Shown: piece by piece, positions 1 through 6,512 of the stretch
Layout of the letters: every line of letters starts with the position of its first letter
Position numbering within the stretch: position 1 is the stretch's first letter
Assembly: GCA_902796505.1 (NCBI GenBank)
Contig: CADBPA010000130.1
Span: forward strand, 1 to 13,910
Direction of reading: 5' to 3'
DNA length: 13,910 nt
Source: an uncultured Ruminococcus sp.
Lineage (GTDB): Bacteria > Bacillota > Clostridia > Oscillospirales > CAG-272
The notes under the pieces: model-generated
Told to the model about the DNA's origin: nothing
Seen by the model: the letters and a program-made list of their open reading frames with translations, nothing else
Database searches by the model: none
Position numbers and translations under genes: made by a program

Positions 1-2754
1 ATCGGGTTTGTTTGGGGGAGCGGTACCGGGTTCGCTTTTCTGCGGCGGATCCTTTTTGCGGACGAAGCGGTCAAAGACCGCGATCATCGCCGGGGTGAAA
101 ACGAGGATCAGGACCGTCGCGCTGACGGTGCCGTAGCCGATGGCGAGGCAGATCTTCGAGACGATCTCGATGGCAAACCAGCCGACGAGCAGCGTGCCGA
201 TCGTCAGGATGACCGCCGAGGTGAGGATGGTGCCGATCGCTTCGCGGTAGGCGTGCAGAAGCGCGCTTTTTCTGTCCTCGCTCGCGCGGAATTCGCGGTA
301 GTAGGAAGTGAAGAGGATGGCGTAGTCGATCGTTGCGCCCATCAGGATGCTTTGCAGAACGAGGATCGCGAGGAAGAAAACGGTCATGCCGGTGAGATTC
401 ATGATCGACATGGTGACGAAGACCGCGCATTCGATGACCGCGATGAGGATCAGGGGGATGACCGCCGAGCGGAAGGTCAGCGCGACGATGAGGAAGATCG
501 CCGCCATCGTCAGGATCGAGATCAGCGAAAATTCGCTGCGGAAGCCTTCGTTCATCTCATAGGCGTAGCAGCTGTCGCCGGCGAAATAGACCTCTTTTCC
601 GGCGAACGGAGAGAGCATATCCCGCACCCGTGCGACGAATTCGTAGGTTTCTTTGCTCTCGGAGGGGTAGGTCGTGCGGAGGACGGCGCGGCTGTAATTT
701 TCCTTGCGCAGCATACTTTCCGCCGAGGCGAGCTTCGCTTTGCCCTCGGTGATCGCCGCGGCCTTTTCGTCGTCCACGAAGCGCGAGAAGGTTTCGTCTT
801 TCAGAAAATCGTCGGCGAGGAAGGTCAGCAGGGCGCGCAGGGAAAGCTTGTCGGTCACGGCGGTGTGTGAGCTTTCGTAGAGGACGTAGACCGCCTCGCA
901 AAGAGACGCGTCCAGCGCAGTTCCCGAAAAGACCTTTGCCATCTCGCCGAAAAGGAGCGGCTTTTCTTCGGCGGCCGCCGCCATGGCGCGGTCGAGTACC
1001 CGGATGGCGGAAAGCCGGCTTTCGCCGAGGAAGAAGCGGATCGCACCGCCTCGCTCGCCGAGAATCCCGGCGGTAAATTCGCGCGGCGTGAGCAGGTCGG
1101 TTTTTAAGATCGCATAGACGAGCGCGGTATCCTCCTCGCTCTGCCCGAGAAGCTTCGCCATTTCGGCGGACGGGATCGCCTTCCCGGAAATTTCGGGCGG
1201 CGTGCAGCGCGCGAGGATCTGCAAAGAAACGCGCGTTTCTTCGTCGAAGAGGTCCGCAAAATCCTCGCTCCCGGAAAGATCTTCGGCGAGATAGGAAGCG
1301 AAATTCTCGACACGGATCGCGCCTTCCTCGATCGGGTGCGCGGCGCGGTAATAAATGAGTTTCAGTAAACTTTCCTTTACATCCAGCGTCATCCCGGCGG
1401 CAGCCGTCCGGGGGAGGACCTCGTCGTAGGAGAGCGGCCGGTCCAGCGTATTTTCGGTCGATAGCACGACCGTCACGCCCTCGTCCCGTTCGATCTCTTC
1501 AAAGACCGGGCGAAGCTCCTCGCCGTATTCGTTCGCATAGAGGATCGCCATGCTGTTTTCGCTGCCGAATACGTCGGCGACCTTATCCAGCTCGGAGCCG
1601 GTATAGGTGATCTTCGGATTGCCCTGCAGAATACTTGCGGCGGCGAAGATCAGAAGAAAGACGCAGAGCAGGGGGATCCTCGCGCGGTGGAGAAAGGCGG
1701 CGAAGCGGTCGGTCGGGATCTTCGGCGATTTCTTTTTGGTCTTTTGCAGGATCGGATCGCTGATCGTGATCAGCGCCGGAAGTACACAGAAAACACAGAC
1801 GAGCGACCAGAGAACGCCCTTCGCCAGCACGAAGCCGAGGTCGCGCCCGATCGTAAAGCTCATAAAGACCAGCGTCAGCAGTCCGACGATCGTCGTCTGC
1901 GAACTGCCGGCGATCGAAAGGAAAGAAGCCGAGATCGCCTTTTTCATCGCGGCGATCTTGTCGTCGGTCTGCTCGCGCTCCTGCCGATAGCGTTCCATCA
2001 GCATGATCGAGTAGTCCATCGAAAGGGCAAGCTGGAGGATGGCGGCGATCGCGTCGGTGATCGAGGAGATCTCGCCAAAAATCAGATTGCTGCCCATATT
2101 CAGCGCGATGGCGATCAGGATGCTTGCGATGAAGAGCAGCGGCGCGAAGAAGGAGTCGCACATCACGAGCAGGACCGCCGTGACGATCCCGATCGCGAGC
2201 AGCATCACCCACGGCGGCAGGATCGGGATATTCTGATAATAAACCTCCCCGGCGTAGTCCACCGTCCGGTCGGCGAGCAGGTCCTGCACGGCGCGATAGG
2301 CCGCCGTCGCGGTATCCGAATCCTTCGGCGCGCCGATCGTCAGCGTGTAGCGCGTAAACTCGCCCTTGTTGTAACGCTCGCTTCCATCGTATGCGACCGA
2401 GGCCACGCCCGAAATCGCGGATAACGCCGCACGGGTGGGCTCTTTCTCATCGTCGGCAAGCCCGGTGACCATCACTTCGAGACTACTGCTTTCGCTGTCC
2501 TCCGGGAATTCTTTCAGCATCAGCTCGTAGCCGATCCGCGTCTGCGAATCCTTCGGCAGATAGCGCTTCAGGTCGCTGTTCTTTTTGACAAACCCGGAGA
2601 GGATCAGGCATACCGCCGCGAGCCCCGTAAATATTGCAAGCAATAAATGCCGCCGCCGGACGAGGAATCCGGCGATCCGGTCCATCAACGCCGACCGTCT
2701 TTCTCCGGGCGCGCCGCCCGATCCGGTTTTTGAAAAACTCTTTTTTCGGAACAT
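1..2754 (-). CDS. MMPL/RND-family membrane transporter (C-terminal end cut by the window edge)
   Basis: The frame is open from an ATG at 2754 to the left edge: 918 codons without a stop. The translation has the two-fold RND/MMPL layout. A first membrane helix (about residues 37-55) is followed by an extracytoplasmic domain (about 56-180) and a helix block (about 181-333). A second copy follows: a helix at about 358-375, a long extracytoplasmic domain (about 376-742) and a helix block (about 743-895). Each helix block has the polar Asp-Tyr pair typical of proton-coupled MMPL proteins: MDYSIM at 246-251 and IDYAIL at 809-814. The visible end is charged and proline-rich (RKKDPPQKS), as expected just before a C-terminus, so little is missing. 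MMPL proteins export lipids, peptides or drugs; nothing here reveals the substrate. The gene stands alone behind its own promoter. The ribosome binding site is weak (AGAAAAG), so the exact start is less certain than the frame. Confidence 0.9.
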   Translation of the reverse strand, partial: MFRKKSFSKTGSGGAPGERRSALMDRIAGFLVRRRHLLLAIFTGLAAVCLILSGFVKKNSDLKRYLPKDSQTRIGYELMLKEFPEDSESSSLEVMVTGLADDEKEPTRAALSAISGVASVAYDGSERYNKGEFTRYTLTIGAPKDSDTATAAYRAVQDLLADRTVDYAGEVYYQNIPILPPWVMLLAIGIVTAVLLVMCDSFFAPLLFIASILIAIALNMGSNLIFGEISSITDAIAAILQLALSMDYSIMLMERYRQEREQTDDKIAAMKKAISASFLSIAGSSQTTIVGLLTLVFMSFTIGRDLGFVLAKGVLWSLVCVFCVLPALITISDPILQKTKKKSPKIPTDRFAAFLHRARIPLLCVFLLIFAAASILQGNPKITYTGSELDKVADVFGSENSMAILYANEYGEELRPVFEEIERDEGVTVVLSTENTLDRPLSYDEVLPRTAAAGMTLDVKESLLKLIYYRAAHPIEEGAIRVENFASYLAEDLSGSEDFADLFDEETRVSLQILARCTPPEISGKAIPSAEMAKLLGQSEEDTALVYAILKTDLLTPREFTAGILGERGGAIRFFLGESRLSAIRVLDRAMAAAAEEKPLLFGEMAKVFSGTALDASLCEAVYVLYESSHTAVTDKLSLRALLTFLADDFLKDETFSRFVDDEKAAAITEGKAKLASAESMLRKENYSRAVLRTTYPSESKETYEFVARVRDMLSPFAGKEVYFAGDSCYAYEMNEGFRSEFSLISILTMAAIFLIVALTFRSAVIPLILIAVIECAVFVTMSIMNLTGMTVFFLAILVLQSILMGATIDYAILFTSYYREFRASEDRKSALLHAYREAIGTILTSAVILTIGTLLVGWFAIEIVSKICLAIGYGTVSATVLILVFTPAMIAVFDRFVRKKDPPQKSEPGTAPPNKPD

Positions 2755-2797
2755 ATCGTCTTTTCTTTGTGTTCTCTTTCTATGAAATTACCTTATC

Positions 2798-2826
2798 ATC
2801 ATAGCATATCCCGGCGCAAATTGCAA
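2798..2826 (-). promoter_or_regulatory. Sigma-A-like promoter for the MMPL transporter
   Basis: Read on the minus strand, TTGCAA (2821-2826) and TATGAT (2798-2803) are separated by exactly 17 nt, a near-consensus vegetative promoter. Transcription would start near 2790, leaving a leader of about 35 nt before the ATG at 2754. It lies downstream of the terminator at 2927-2953, so the transporter is probably transcribed independently of the upstream unit. I see no clear operator around it. Confidence 0.75.
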
Positions 2827-2926
2827 CCGCGCCGGAGAAAAAACAGAAAAAATTCGTCCCTGCCGCGAAAACTTTTTGACGCTTCCCATCCTCCCGGCAC
2901 CCACCCGGGCTTTTTTCGCCCCGGCG

Positions 2927-2953
2927 CAAAAAGAAAGCCGCGCCAAGCGCGGC
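2927..2953 (-). terminator. Rho-independent terminator after the ADP-ribosylglycohydrolase gene
   Basis: The perfect 7-bp inverted repeat GCCGCGC (2937-2943) / GCGCGGC (2947-2953) with a 3-nt loop is followed, on the minus strand, by TTTCTTTTTG (2936-2927). This is a GC-rich hairpin with a U-run in the right orientation to end the wHTH/ADP-ribosylglycohydrolase transcript about 170 nt after its last stop codon. Confidence 0.82.
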
Positions 2954-3124
2954 GGGATGGAAACAGGGGAATTTGCTTGTTGCTATCGCTTGTTCTGTAA
3001 AGATAAGAGATGAAACGGAAGTTTTCTCCGCATACTCTCTTCCTTTCAAAGAGTTCCGAGTTTCTATCTCCTTTTGCAGTTCCGGATCTTTCATTTTGAG
3101 AGATCTTTCTCTTGTTTTTTATTT
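2954..3124 (-). other. AT-rich 3' untranslated stretch, no convincing gene
   Basis: This stretch of about 170 nt lies between the stop codon of the ADP-ribosylglycohydrolase gene and its terminator. It is visibly more AT-rich than the coding regions. The only reading frames in it are a 104-codon frame that runs through both the terminator and the next promoter, and a 16-codon frame with a plausible Shine-Dalgarno. I do not accept either as a gene. It may simply be a long 3' UTR. Confidence 0.5.
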
Positions 3125-3943
3125 TTAAATTGCATATAGCTGCAGCATGATCTCCAGAAATTCTTTCGGGAGGATCGCAAAGGCGCGGTCGAGGATCTCC
3201 CGGTCGATCGAGGAAAAGCCGTAATACGCCTCGGCGATGCCGCCTGTCATGCAGGCGATGGTGTCGCTGTCTCCGCCGATCGAGATCGCGGTGCGGATCG
3301 CATCCTCGAAGCTTTCGGATGCAAGAAAACAGACGATCGCTTCCGGCACGCTGTCCTGACAGCTGACCGAACCGACGCCGTAGTCCCAGCTGTATTCGCG
3401 CAGAAGATTTTCGTAAAGCAGATCCTCGCTTCCGATTTGCGGATAATAGTCCCGGATCATCCGCGCGCGGATCTCTTCCTTGCTTTTACCCTGCCGCGCC
3501 ATCAGGATGCAGAGCGCGATCGCCTCGGCGCCCTTGATCCCTTCAGGGTGGTCGTGCGTCACCTCGGTGACGAGTCGGGAGAGCCGCTTCAGCTCTTCCT
3601 CGTCCTGCGCCAGATACCCGACCGGGGAGACACGCATCCCGGCGCCGTTTCCGAAACTGCGGTAGGGCTTTGGATCCTCCTCGTAGATCCACTCGCCGAA
3701 TCGCCCACCGTATCCGCGGTGGGGATAGCGTTTGCCGAAATCCTGCCGATTGCGGACGGCCGCCGCGCGGATCTGCCCGTCGCTTCCGCCGCGTGTTTCC
3801 AGAAGCGTTTTGGCGATCGCCGCCGTCATTACCGTGTCGTCGGTGAATTCGCACGGCGGCGCGATGAACGCAAACTCCTTGCTTTTGATATTGTGAAATT
3901 CAAATCTGCTTCCGGCGATATCGCCGATCATGGCTCCGATCAT
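3125..3943 (-). CDS. ADP-ribosylglycohydrolase family protein (DraG-like)
   Basis: A 272-residue protein with the hallmarks of the ADP-ribosylglycohydrolase (DraG/ARH) fold. GDIAGSRFEF at 7-16 and FTDDTVMT at 33-40 hold the first Mg-binding aspartates. GNGAGMRVSPVG is at 98-109, a His/Pro-rich HDHPEG at 130-135, and GGDSDTIA at 223-230 holds the second metal-binding Asp pair (D225, D227). Family members remove ADP-ribose from protein side chains or from small ADP-ribosylated molecules using two Mg ions; all key acidic residues are present, so it should be active. The length is normal for a single-domain member and there is no signal peptide, so it is cytoplasmic. The start is well supported: GGAGG at 3951-3955 lies 7 nt upstream of the ATG. 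It begins 3 nt after the stop of the wHTH gene, so the two are surely co-transcribed. The substrate is unknown; no dinitrogenase reductase gene is nearby. Confidence 0.93.
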   Translation of the reverse strand: MIGAMIGDIAGSRFEFHNIKSKEFAFIAPPCEFTDDTVMTAAIAKTLLETRGGSDGQIRAAAVRNRQDFGKRYPHRGYGGRFGEWIYEEDPKPYRSFGNGAGMRVSPVGYLAQDEEELKRLSRLVTEVTHDHPEGIKGAEAIALCILMARQGKSKEEIRARMIRDYYPQIGSEDLLYENLLREYSWDYGVGSVSCQDSVPEAIVCFLASESFEDAIRTAISIGGDSDTIACMTGGIAEAYYGFSSIDREILDRAFAILPKEFLEIMLQLYAI

Positions 3944-3946
3944 TTC

Positions 3947-4228
3947 TCATCCTCCGTAAAAAATTTCTTTCAGTCTGGGATTCATCCCGGAACGGTCGTA
4001 ATAGACCTTTCCGCCCGGAAGCTTCACGACCGGCTCGCCGCATTCGATCAGATAGCCGATGTTGCGCGAGACGGTGCGGCGGTCGCAGACGACGTGAAAA
4101 TACCGATTCAGCACCCGCGTCAGCAGGGTGATCGTGGTCGGGCTGTCCTGCGACGTTCCCAGCATCAGGGCGTCTCTGACGAACAGAATGATGACCTTCT
4201 TGTTGATCGCTTTCTTCTGTACTTTCAT
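3947..4228 (-). CDS. Small stand-alone winged-helix (WYL-regulator-like) DNA-binding protein
   Basis: A 93-residue protein. Residues about 10-78 resemble the N-terminal winged helix of WYL-type regulators: an N-terminal helix, a second helix (TLLTRVLNRYF), a recognition helix with the characteristic DRRTVSRNIGYL (49-60), and a short wing ending GGKVYYD (72-78). In WYL regulators a sensor domain follows; here the protein ends about 15 residues after the wing, so it is either a minimal regulator or needs a partner. The frame is open further upstream to 4420, but that would run through the promoter. The ATG at 4228 has AAGGAG 6 nt upstream and is preferred. It lies 3 nt before the ADP-ribosylglycohydrolase gene and just downstream of inverted repeats that could be its own operator, which suggests autorepression. 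The fold assignment comes from motif resemblance only. Confidence 0.8.
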   Translation of the reverse strand: MKVQKKAINKKVIILFVRDALMLGTSQDSPTTITLLTRVLNRYFHVVCDRRTVSRNIGYLIECGEPVVKLPGGKVYYDRSGMNPRLKEIFYGG

Positions 4229-4316
4229 AGCTGTCTCCTTGCGACTTGCCTCTTTCGGGCGTTTTTTGGCATCCCCTGCGGTCGGACAACGATCCGAGCG
4301 GAAGGGGGGGCGCCTT
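4229..4316 (-). other. 5' untranslated leader of the wHTH/ADP-ribosylglycohydrolase unit
   Basis: This is the transcribed leader between the promoter and the wHTH start codon. It carries the Shine-Dalgarno AAGGAG next to the ATG, a run of seven cytosines (minus strand) and one loose GGACAA half-site at 4284-4289. I see no riboswitch-like structure that I could name. Confidence 0.4.
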
Positions 4317-4328
4317 TTTTGTCCATCC
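4317..4328 (+). promoter_or_regulatory. Downstream operator half-site (candidate)
   Basis: TTTTGTCCATCC here is an exact inverted copy of GGATGGACAAAA at 4365-4376, on the other side of the -10 box. The core TGTCCAT equals one arm of the palindrome at 4367-4384. It lies just downstream of the expected transcription start, a position where a repressor could bind a second time or loop the DNA. Confidence 0.5.
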
Positions 4329-4351
4329 CCGGAGAAGAATCCTCTACTTCT

Positions 4352-4357
4352 ATTATA
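4352..4357 (-). promoter_or_regulatory. Extended -10 promoter of the wHTH/ADP-ribosylglycohydrolase unit
   Basis: On the minus strand the sequence is TGTTATAAT: a perfect TATAAT with a TG one base upstream (extended -10). A good -35 hexamer at 17 nt is missing (ACAGTT), which fits an extended -10 promoter. Transcription would start near 4345, giving a leader of roughly 115 nt. Confidence 0.72.
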
Positions 4358-4366
4358 ACAGATCGG

Positions 4367-4384
4367 ATGGACAAAACTGTCCAT
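4367..4384. promoter_or_regulatory. Perfect inverted repeat overlapping the promoter (candidate operator)
   Basis: ATGGACA-AAAC-TGTCCAT is a perfect 7+4+7 palindrome. It is centred about 30 bp upstream of the expected transcription start, so it covers the spacer and -35 region of the extended -10 promoter. A dimeric winged-helix protein bound here would block RNA polymerase. The obvious candidate is the product of the first gene of the unit. Confidence 0.68.
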
Positions 4385-4423
4385 TTTCCGGGCGAAAAAA
4401 GAAAAGTGAGAAAAAATCATCCG

Positions 4424-4466
4424 AAAAAATTGGATAACCGCCCGCAGACGGGAGCAGCAGGCGGTT
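4424..4466 (-). terminator. Probable Rho-independent terminator at the end of the long operon
   Basis: AACCGCC (4436-4442) and GGCGGTT (4460-4466) form a perfect 7-bp stem with a 17-nt loop. On the minus strand it is followed by ATCCAA and then six T (4429-4424). It starts 11 nt after the stop of the helicase-loader gene. The T-run is offset by 6 nt and the loop is large, so efficiency is uncertain, but its place between the operon and the next promoter fits. Confidence 0.6.
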
Positions 4467-4476
4467 TTGCGGAGCG

Positions 4477-5430
4477 TCAGCGATGGGTACGCCGATCCTC
4501 GCCGATCACGTGGATCGTGGTAAATTCCGGACCGACGACGCGGGAATAGAAGCGGTCGGTATAGCGCTCCTGCAGTTCTTTGAGCGTGAGATTGGTGGAG
4601 ATCACCGTCGGCATACCGCGCAGCATCCGCGCGTTGACGAGATTATAGAGCGCCGAGCCGGAAAAACTGCTGAAAAACTCGGTGCCGAGGTCGTCGAGGA
4701 TCAGAAGATCGCAGGCGAGATATTTTTCGCCCTGCTTCTCGACGGCGCCGTAGGACGAGTGAAAATGATCCGCCTCGAACGCGTCGGCGATATTCTGCGC
4801 CGTGTCGTAGAGAACGCCGTATCCGCGCGCAAGAAAGACGCCTGCGACCGCGGTGGAGAGATGCGTTTTTCCGGTGCCGGTCGTGCCGAAGAGCAGAAGA
4901 TTCTTCGGATTTTTGACCGGGATCGTCTCTTCCGCGAATTTTTTTACCAAGCGCAGCGCCTTCTCCATATATTTTTTCGTTTCCTCGTCGGAGTAGACGT
5001 CGAGAGAGAAATTTTCAAAGGTTTGCGTACCGATCAGCCGCCCCAGCCCGGAGGAGCGCGCCGCTTCGCTTTGCAGGATCTCTTTCAGGCAGGAGCACAT
5101 CATGGCGTTTTTGTCGTATCCGGTGTCCTGACAGATCGGGCAGGTGTAGTGTATAGCGGTATAATCCTCGCGGTATCCGAGACCGGCCAGCAATTCCCCG
5201 CGCTCTTTTTGCAGGTTTTCATTGCGGCGGCGGAGCGGCAGAATATCCTCTCCGGCGCAGGCGGCGCCGAAGATCTGAAGCCCCGTCCCGGCAAGTTCGC
5301 GGTCGATCTCCCGAATGCGGGCGGACTTTTTATGGACCTCCGAAAGACGCTCCTGCGCCGCCTCTTCCGCCGCGCGTTTCCGCTCGGCGAGGATCTCTGC
5401 CGCGTTCTGATAATTTTCTCTTTGATACAT
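4477..5430 (-). CDS. dnaC: DnaC/DnaI-like replicative helicase loader (AAA+ ATPase)
   Basis: A 317-residue protein. The N-terminal third is helical and charged (about 1-85). A zinc-ribbon-like segment follows with CPIC at 97-100 and CSC at 112-114, then an IstB/DnaC-type AAA+ domain: Walker A GTTGTGKTH at 182-190, Walker B LLILDDLG at 242-249, sensor-1-like STN at 278-280, and conserved arginines in DRFYSRV (292-298). Helicase loaders of this family deliver the replicative DnaB/DnaC helicase to DNA in an ATP-dependent way. The gene follows dnaD, as replication initiation genes often do in Bacillota, which supports this role over an IS21 IstB; no transposase is near. The start at 5430 has AGGGAG 7 nt upstream; the frame is open further upstream but overlaps dnaD. 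The symbol is given at family level; the B. subtilis counterpart is DnaI. Confidence 0.88.
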   Translation of the reverse strand: MYQRENYQNAAEILAERKRAAEEAAQERLSEVHKKSARIREIDRELAGTGLQIFGAACAGEDILPLRRRNENLQKERGELLAGLGYREDYTAIHYTCPICQDTGYDKNAMMCSCLKEILQSEAARSSGLGRLIGTQTFENFSLDVYSDEETKKYMEKALRLVKKFAEETIPVKNPKNLLLFGTTGTGKTHLSTAVAGVFLARGYGVLYDTAQNIADAFEADHFHSSYGAVEKQGEKYLACDLLILDDLGTEFFSSFSGSALYNLVNARMLRGMPTVISTNLTLKELQERYTDRFYSRVVGPEFTTIHVIGEDRRTHR

Positions 5431-5489
5431 CGCTTTTCTCCCTACTTTTTTGTAAAAAGATCGAATCGTTTTGCGAATTATGTAAACTT

Positions 5490-6512
5490 TTATTTGCTTT
5501 TTTCGTCGGTTTCGTCCAGCTCGGCGAAGGAACGCTCGATCGCGCGCCGCATTGCTTCTTCCGGATCGAAATTGCCGTACCGCGGCTTTTCCTTCGCGGG
5601 CTTTCGCGGACGCGCGGCGTTCTTTTGCGCCTGCCGCTCGTCGTTTGCCGCTTTTTCGGCTCTGTATTTTTCTCTGGCGGCGTCGATTTCGGCAATCGTT
5701 TTGTAGCCTTCTTGATGCCATCTTGTCAGAAGCGCGTCCATATATTTAATGTCCGCTTTCTCCGTGCGGACAACGGCTTCGTCAAAGGCTTCCCCCACGA
5801 TTTCTGCGGAAAATTGAAACTCCTGCATCCATTTCAGAAACAGTTTTTCTTCGGTTTTGGAAAGGTTACGGTCGTAAATGCCAAGAATGCGGCGCACTTC
5901 CCAAAGCTCCTTTGAAATTTTTTCTTTATCCGCAAGATAAGGCACCAACTGTTCCGTCGTCGTGATGCCGCTGTCAGACAGTTTGACCGCTTGCCGGATC
6001 AAGGTGGGGATATTGAACTTGTCCTTTTTATTCAGATCATCCGCGAGAATGGCGAGGTAGTCGGCAGACAATCCGCATTGCGAGGATAACTCCGAAAGTC
6101 TTTTGCACTCCATAAAAGAAAGTGCTTCTTTTCCCATCATATCCGCGCATCTTCGGAAGAGTTCGGCAAGATTTTTGTCCCGGATCTCTTCTGCGACTTC
6201 TTCCAGTCTGGCATCAAAAAATTGATCCAGATCGGATAATTGATTTTCGTTTTTTTGCGGATGAGCGTAGGTGATTTTGTTCTCCGCGTCCGCGCGGCGG
6301 GGCTGCAGTACGCCGGCTTCCTGCCAGAAGGTCACGGCTGCCGAGCATCTCGCTTTCGTCACGTGCGCGAGGCGCGCGAGCGATTCGTCGTTTTCGCGGT
6401 ATCCGCGCTCGATCAGGGCGAGCAGGACGCGCAGTTCCTCGGCGCTCGCTTCGGTAAAGGCTTCCGAGCCGGTGACCGAGAGCGGAACAGGCTCAAATTC
6501 AAAGATCTTCAT
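5490..6512 (-). CDS. dnaD: DnaD-domain replication initiation protein
   Basis: A 340-residue protein. The N-terminal part (about 20-75) looks like a winged helix. The middle (about 95-275) carries one or two DnaD/DnaB2-type helical domains and ends with the family signature YMDALLTRWHQEG at 257-269. The C-terminal tail is charged (about 275-340), with a second conserved-looking patch at about 313-330. DnaD proteins remodel DNA at the origin or at restart sites and help load the helicase; the loader gene follows directly. The start codon lies inside the last codons of rex (14-nt overlap), with AGGAAG 8 nt upstream, so translation is probably coupled. The central part has clearly lower GC and different codon choice from both ends and from neighbouring genes (see findings). 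Confidence 0.87.
   Translation of the reverse strand: MKIFEFEPVPLSVTGSEAFTEASAEELRVLLALIERGYRENDESLARLAHVTKARCSAAVTFWQEAGVLQPRRADAENKITYAHPQKNENQLSDLDQFFDARLEEVAEEIRDKNLAELFRRCADMMGKEALSFMECKRLSELSSQCGLSADYLAILADDLNKKDKFNIPTLIRQAVKLSDSGITTTEQLVPYLADKEKISKELWEVRRILGIYDRNLSKTEEKLFLKWMQEFQFSAEIVGEAFDEAVVRTEKADIKYMDALLTRWHQEGYKTIAEIDAAREKYRAEKAANDERQAQKNAARPRKPAKEKPRYGNFDPEEAMRRAIERSFAELDETDEKSK

Noticed and set aside
2893..2916. Plus-strand CCCGG/CCGGG stem followed by TTTTTT, a possible terminator
   Set aside because: The stem is only 5 bp and there is no plus-strand gene to terminate; probably chance in a GC-rich spacer.
2780..3094. 104-codon minus-strand frame between the hydrolase and the transporter
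   Set aside because: It spans the terminator at 2927-2953 and the transporter promoter, has no recognisable domain and atypical codon use.
3891..3905. TTGTGAAATTCAAAT, resembling part of a Rex operator
   Set aside because: The second arm and the spacing do not match the Rex consensus, and it lies inside the hydrolase coding sequence.
4229..4420. N-terminal extension of the wHTH protein to an upstream ATG at 4420
   Set aside because: The extension crosses the -10 box and the palindrome, has no conserved sequence, and the ATG at 4228 has a proper AAGGAG.
3437..4549. Long plus-strand reading frame across the hydrolase and wHTH genes
   Set aside because: It is the antisense shadow of well-supported minus-strand genes, has no family motif and runs through the promoter and terminator. 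The same holds for the other long plus-strand frames over tsaD, nrnA, murI, dnaC and rex.
4477..5430. IS21 IstB helper ATPase as an alternative for the DnaC-like gene
   Set aside because: No IstA transposase or terminal repeats are present, and the zinc-ribbon segment and dnaD neighbour favour a helicase loader.
5431..5489. AT-rich gap between dnaD and the loader as a possible promoter
   Set aside because: TTTACA and CATAAT-like strings are present but not at a workable spacing; only the Shine-Dalgarno is convincing.
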